A stretch of DNA of 6,262 nucleotides from Phormidesmis priestleyi (GTDB lineage: Bacteria; Cyanobacteriota; Cyanobacteriia; Phormidesmidales; Phormidesmidaceae), in contig QBMP01000036.1 in assembly GCA_003242115.1 (NCBI GenBank), positions 14,649 through 20,910 of the forward strand, written 5' to 3'. Below the pieces are notes generated by a model. The model was not told the origin of the DNA. It searched no databases and saw only the letters and a list, made by a program, of their open reading frames with translations. Shown here piece after piece: positions 5,517 through 6,262 of this stretch. Within the stretch, counting starts at the first letter, position 1. Each line of letters opens with the position of its first letter. Made by a program: the position numbers and the translations under genes.

Positions 5517-5547
5517 ACGACCTCATATGATTGGCTATCTCACATGA
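5494..5547 (+). CDS. Possible 17-codon leader frame between cdv3 and ruvA
   Basis: An ATG at 5494 overlaps the cdv3 stop as ATGA. The frame reads MIVINDHGRPHMIGYLT and ends at TGA 5545-5547, which overlaps the ruvA ATG (5544) in a second ATGA. The final six codons (MIGYLT, with an internal ATG at 5527) derive from the duplicated ruvA start. The arrangement would let ribosomes pass from cdv3 to ruvA by re-initiation. No convincing ribosome-binding site is present, and such a short frame can arise by chance. It may simply be duplication debris. Confidence 0.35.
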   Translation: MIVINDHGRPHMIGYLT

Positions 5548-5555
5548 TTGGCTAC
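5522..5555. repeat. 17-bp tandem duplication of the ruvA start site
   Basis: CTCATATGATTGGCTAT (5522-5538) and CTCACATGATTGGCTAC (5539-5555) match at 15 of 17 positions. Each copy contains ATG ATT GGC TA(T/C), the first four ruvA codons. Because 17 is not a multiple of three, the upstream copy is out of frame with ruvA and runs into a stop after six codons. Confidence 0.9.
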
Positions 5556-6167
5556 CTCAAAGGCATTCTCGCTGAGAGTCAAAAGCTGCCGAATGGCCGA
5601 GTCATTTTGACAGTAGAAGCCGGAGGCGTTGGCTATGACATGCAGATCAATCATCGGGCGCTGAGCGTGCTACCAGCAGTGGGCGATCCGGTGAAAATAT
5701 TTACCCATCTGCAAACCCGCGAAGATTTGCAGGTGCTGTTTGGCTTTAGCAACCGCGCTGAGCGCGATGTGTTTCGGCTGTTGATTGCGGTGAGTGGCAT
5801 TGGCCCGCAGATGGGTATGGCGCTGCTCGATACGCTAGGACTCAATGAGCTGATTCAGGCGGTGGTAAATGGCAATGCGCGGGTGCTGTCGCAGACGCCG
5901 GGAGTCGGTAACAAAACGGCTGAACGGATTATTTTAGAGTTGAAAACCAAGCTGAGCGAGTGGCGGCAGCATTCGGGCATCGTCGCCCCTACCGGGGGGC
6001 CAGTGTCGGCTGTGCAGGAAGATGTGGAGATGATGCTAATGGCTCTAGGCTACAGCAATAGTGAAATTAGCCAGGCGCTAGCAGCGGTGGGCAGCAGCAC
6101 GACCCTCAGCAAAACTGAGGATACCGAAGCTTGGATTCGCGAGGCGATCGCTTGGCTCAGTCGCTAG
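5544..6167 (+). CDS. ruvA: Holliday junction branch migration protein RuvA
   Basis: RuvA binds four-way DNA junctions and loads the RuvB motor to drive branch migration in recombination and repair. The 207-residue product has the standard length and three-domain order. First is an OB-fold with MIGYLKGILAE (1-11) and GVGYDMQI (28-35). Then comes a double helix-hairpin-helix region with VSGIGPQMGMALL (83-95) and TPGVGNKTAERIILELKTKL (118-137). After a Gly/Pro-containing linker, a C-terminal domain begins near 156 (AVQEDVEMMLMALGYSNSEI) that should contact RuvB. The ATG at 5544 matches the family N-terminus. The upstream duplicate ATG at 5527 is out of frame. It follows cdv3 by 46 bp on the same strand, so co-transcription is likely. 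One HIP1 octamer (6144) lies near the 3' end. No ruvB is in view. Confidence 0.97.
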   Translation: MIGYLKGILAESQKLPNGRVILTVEAGGVGYDMQINHRALSVLPAVGDPVKIFTHLQTREDLQVLFGFSNRAERDVFRLLIAVSGIGPQMGMALLDTLGLNELIQAVVNGNARVLSQTPGVGNKTAERIILELKTKLSEWRQHSGIVAPTGGPVSAVQEDVEMMLMALGYSNSEISQALAAVGSSTTLSKTEDTEAWIREAIAWLSR

Positions 6168-6215
6168 CAGCAAATGGGATTTTTCCTATTCGACGGAGCC
6201 AGTGCCTGGTGGCGT

Positions 6216-6262
6216 CTACTGTGGGGCAGGCGCAGGAGCGGCCTCGGGAGCCGGTTCAGGAT
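6216..6262 (-). CDS. Possible C-terminal tail of a Pro/Ala-rich protein (5' part beyond window)
   Basis: The minus strand reads PEPAPEAAPAPAPQ followed by TAG (6218-6216), open to the right edge. This looks like the end of a low-complexity Pro/Ala/Glu tail on a gene convergent with ruvA. Only 15 codons are visible, so no function can be given. A plus-strand frame over the same bases is Trp/Arg-rich and less protein-like. Confidence 0.45.
   Translation of the reverse strand, partial: PEPAPEAAPAPAPQ

Noticed and set aside
5651..5845. 64-codon minus-strand frame
   Set aside because: Fully inside ruvA on the opposite strand.
6174..6262. Plus-strand frame starting MGFFLFDG after ruvA
   Set aside because: It turns into a Trp/Arg-rich stretch without a ribosome-binding site; the minus-strand Pro/Ala tail over the same bases is more plausible.

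Overview
The window looks like chromosomal DNA from a cyanobacterium. It encodes PsaK, a photosystem I subunit confined to oxygenic phototrophs. Its FtsZ, FtsQ and DivIVA-like (Cdv3) proteins have cyanobacterial architecture. The octamer GCGATCGC (HIP1), over-represented in many cyanobacterial genomes, occurs six times. I cannot name the species; base composition looks close to even.

Layout: on the minus strand, reading right to left, are a small membrane-anchored protein of unknown function (2492-2908), ftsQ (1199-2236) and the first 260 codons of ftsZ (1-780), which runs off the left edge. A divergent control region (2909-3151) separates these from psaK (3152-3409, plus). A long hairpin terminator (3517-3552) lies between psaK and the convergent gene for a small CGIC thioredoxin-like protein (3610-3927, minus). 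Divergent from that gene are coaD (3988-4473), cdv3 (4760-5497) and ruvA (5544-6167), all plus strand. The last 47 bases look like the Pro/Ala-rich C-terminal end of a minus-strand gene converging on ruvA.

Three genes belong to cell division: FtsZ polymerises into the division ring, FtsQ is a membrane-bound divisome protein, and Cdv3 is the cyanobacterial DivIVA-like factor. The others serve photosystem I (psaK), coenzyme A synthesis (coaD), probable thiol redox chemistry (3610-3927) and Holliday-junction processing (ruvA). All are ordinary core genes; I see no transposase, phage, toxin-antitoxin, CRISPR or defence system.

The unusual content is in the spacers. Nearly every intergenic region contains two to several imperfect tandem copies of 9-18 bp units. 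One such duplication, 17 bp long, spans the ruvA start codon. It leaves a 17-codon reading frame that overlaps the cdv3 stop at one end and the ruvA start at the other. A 12-bp tandem repeat is also present inside ftsQ, where it encodes a Pro-x-Phe-rich linker.
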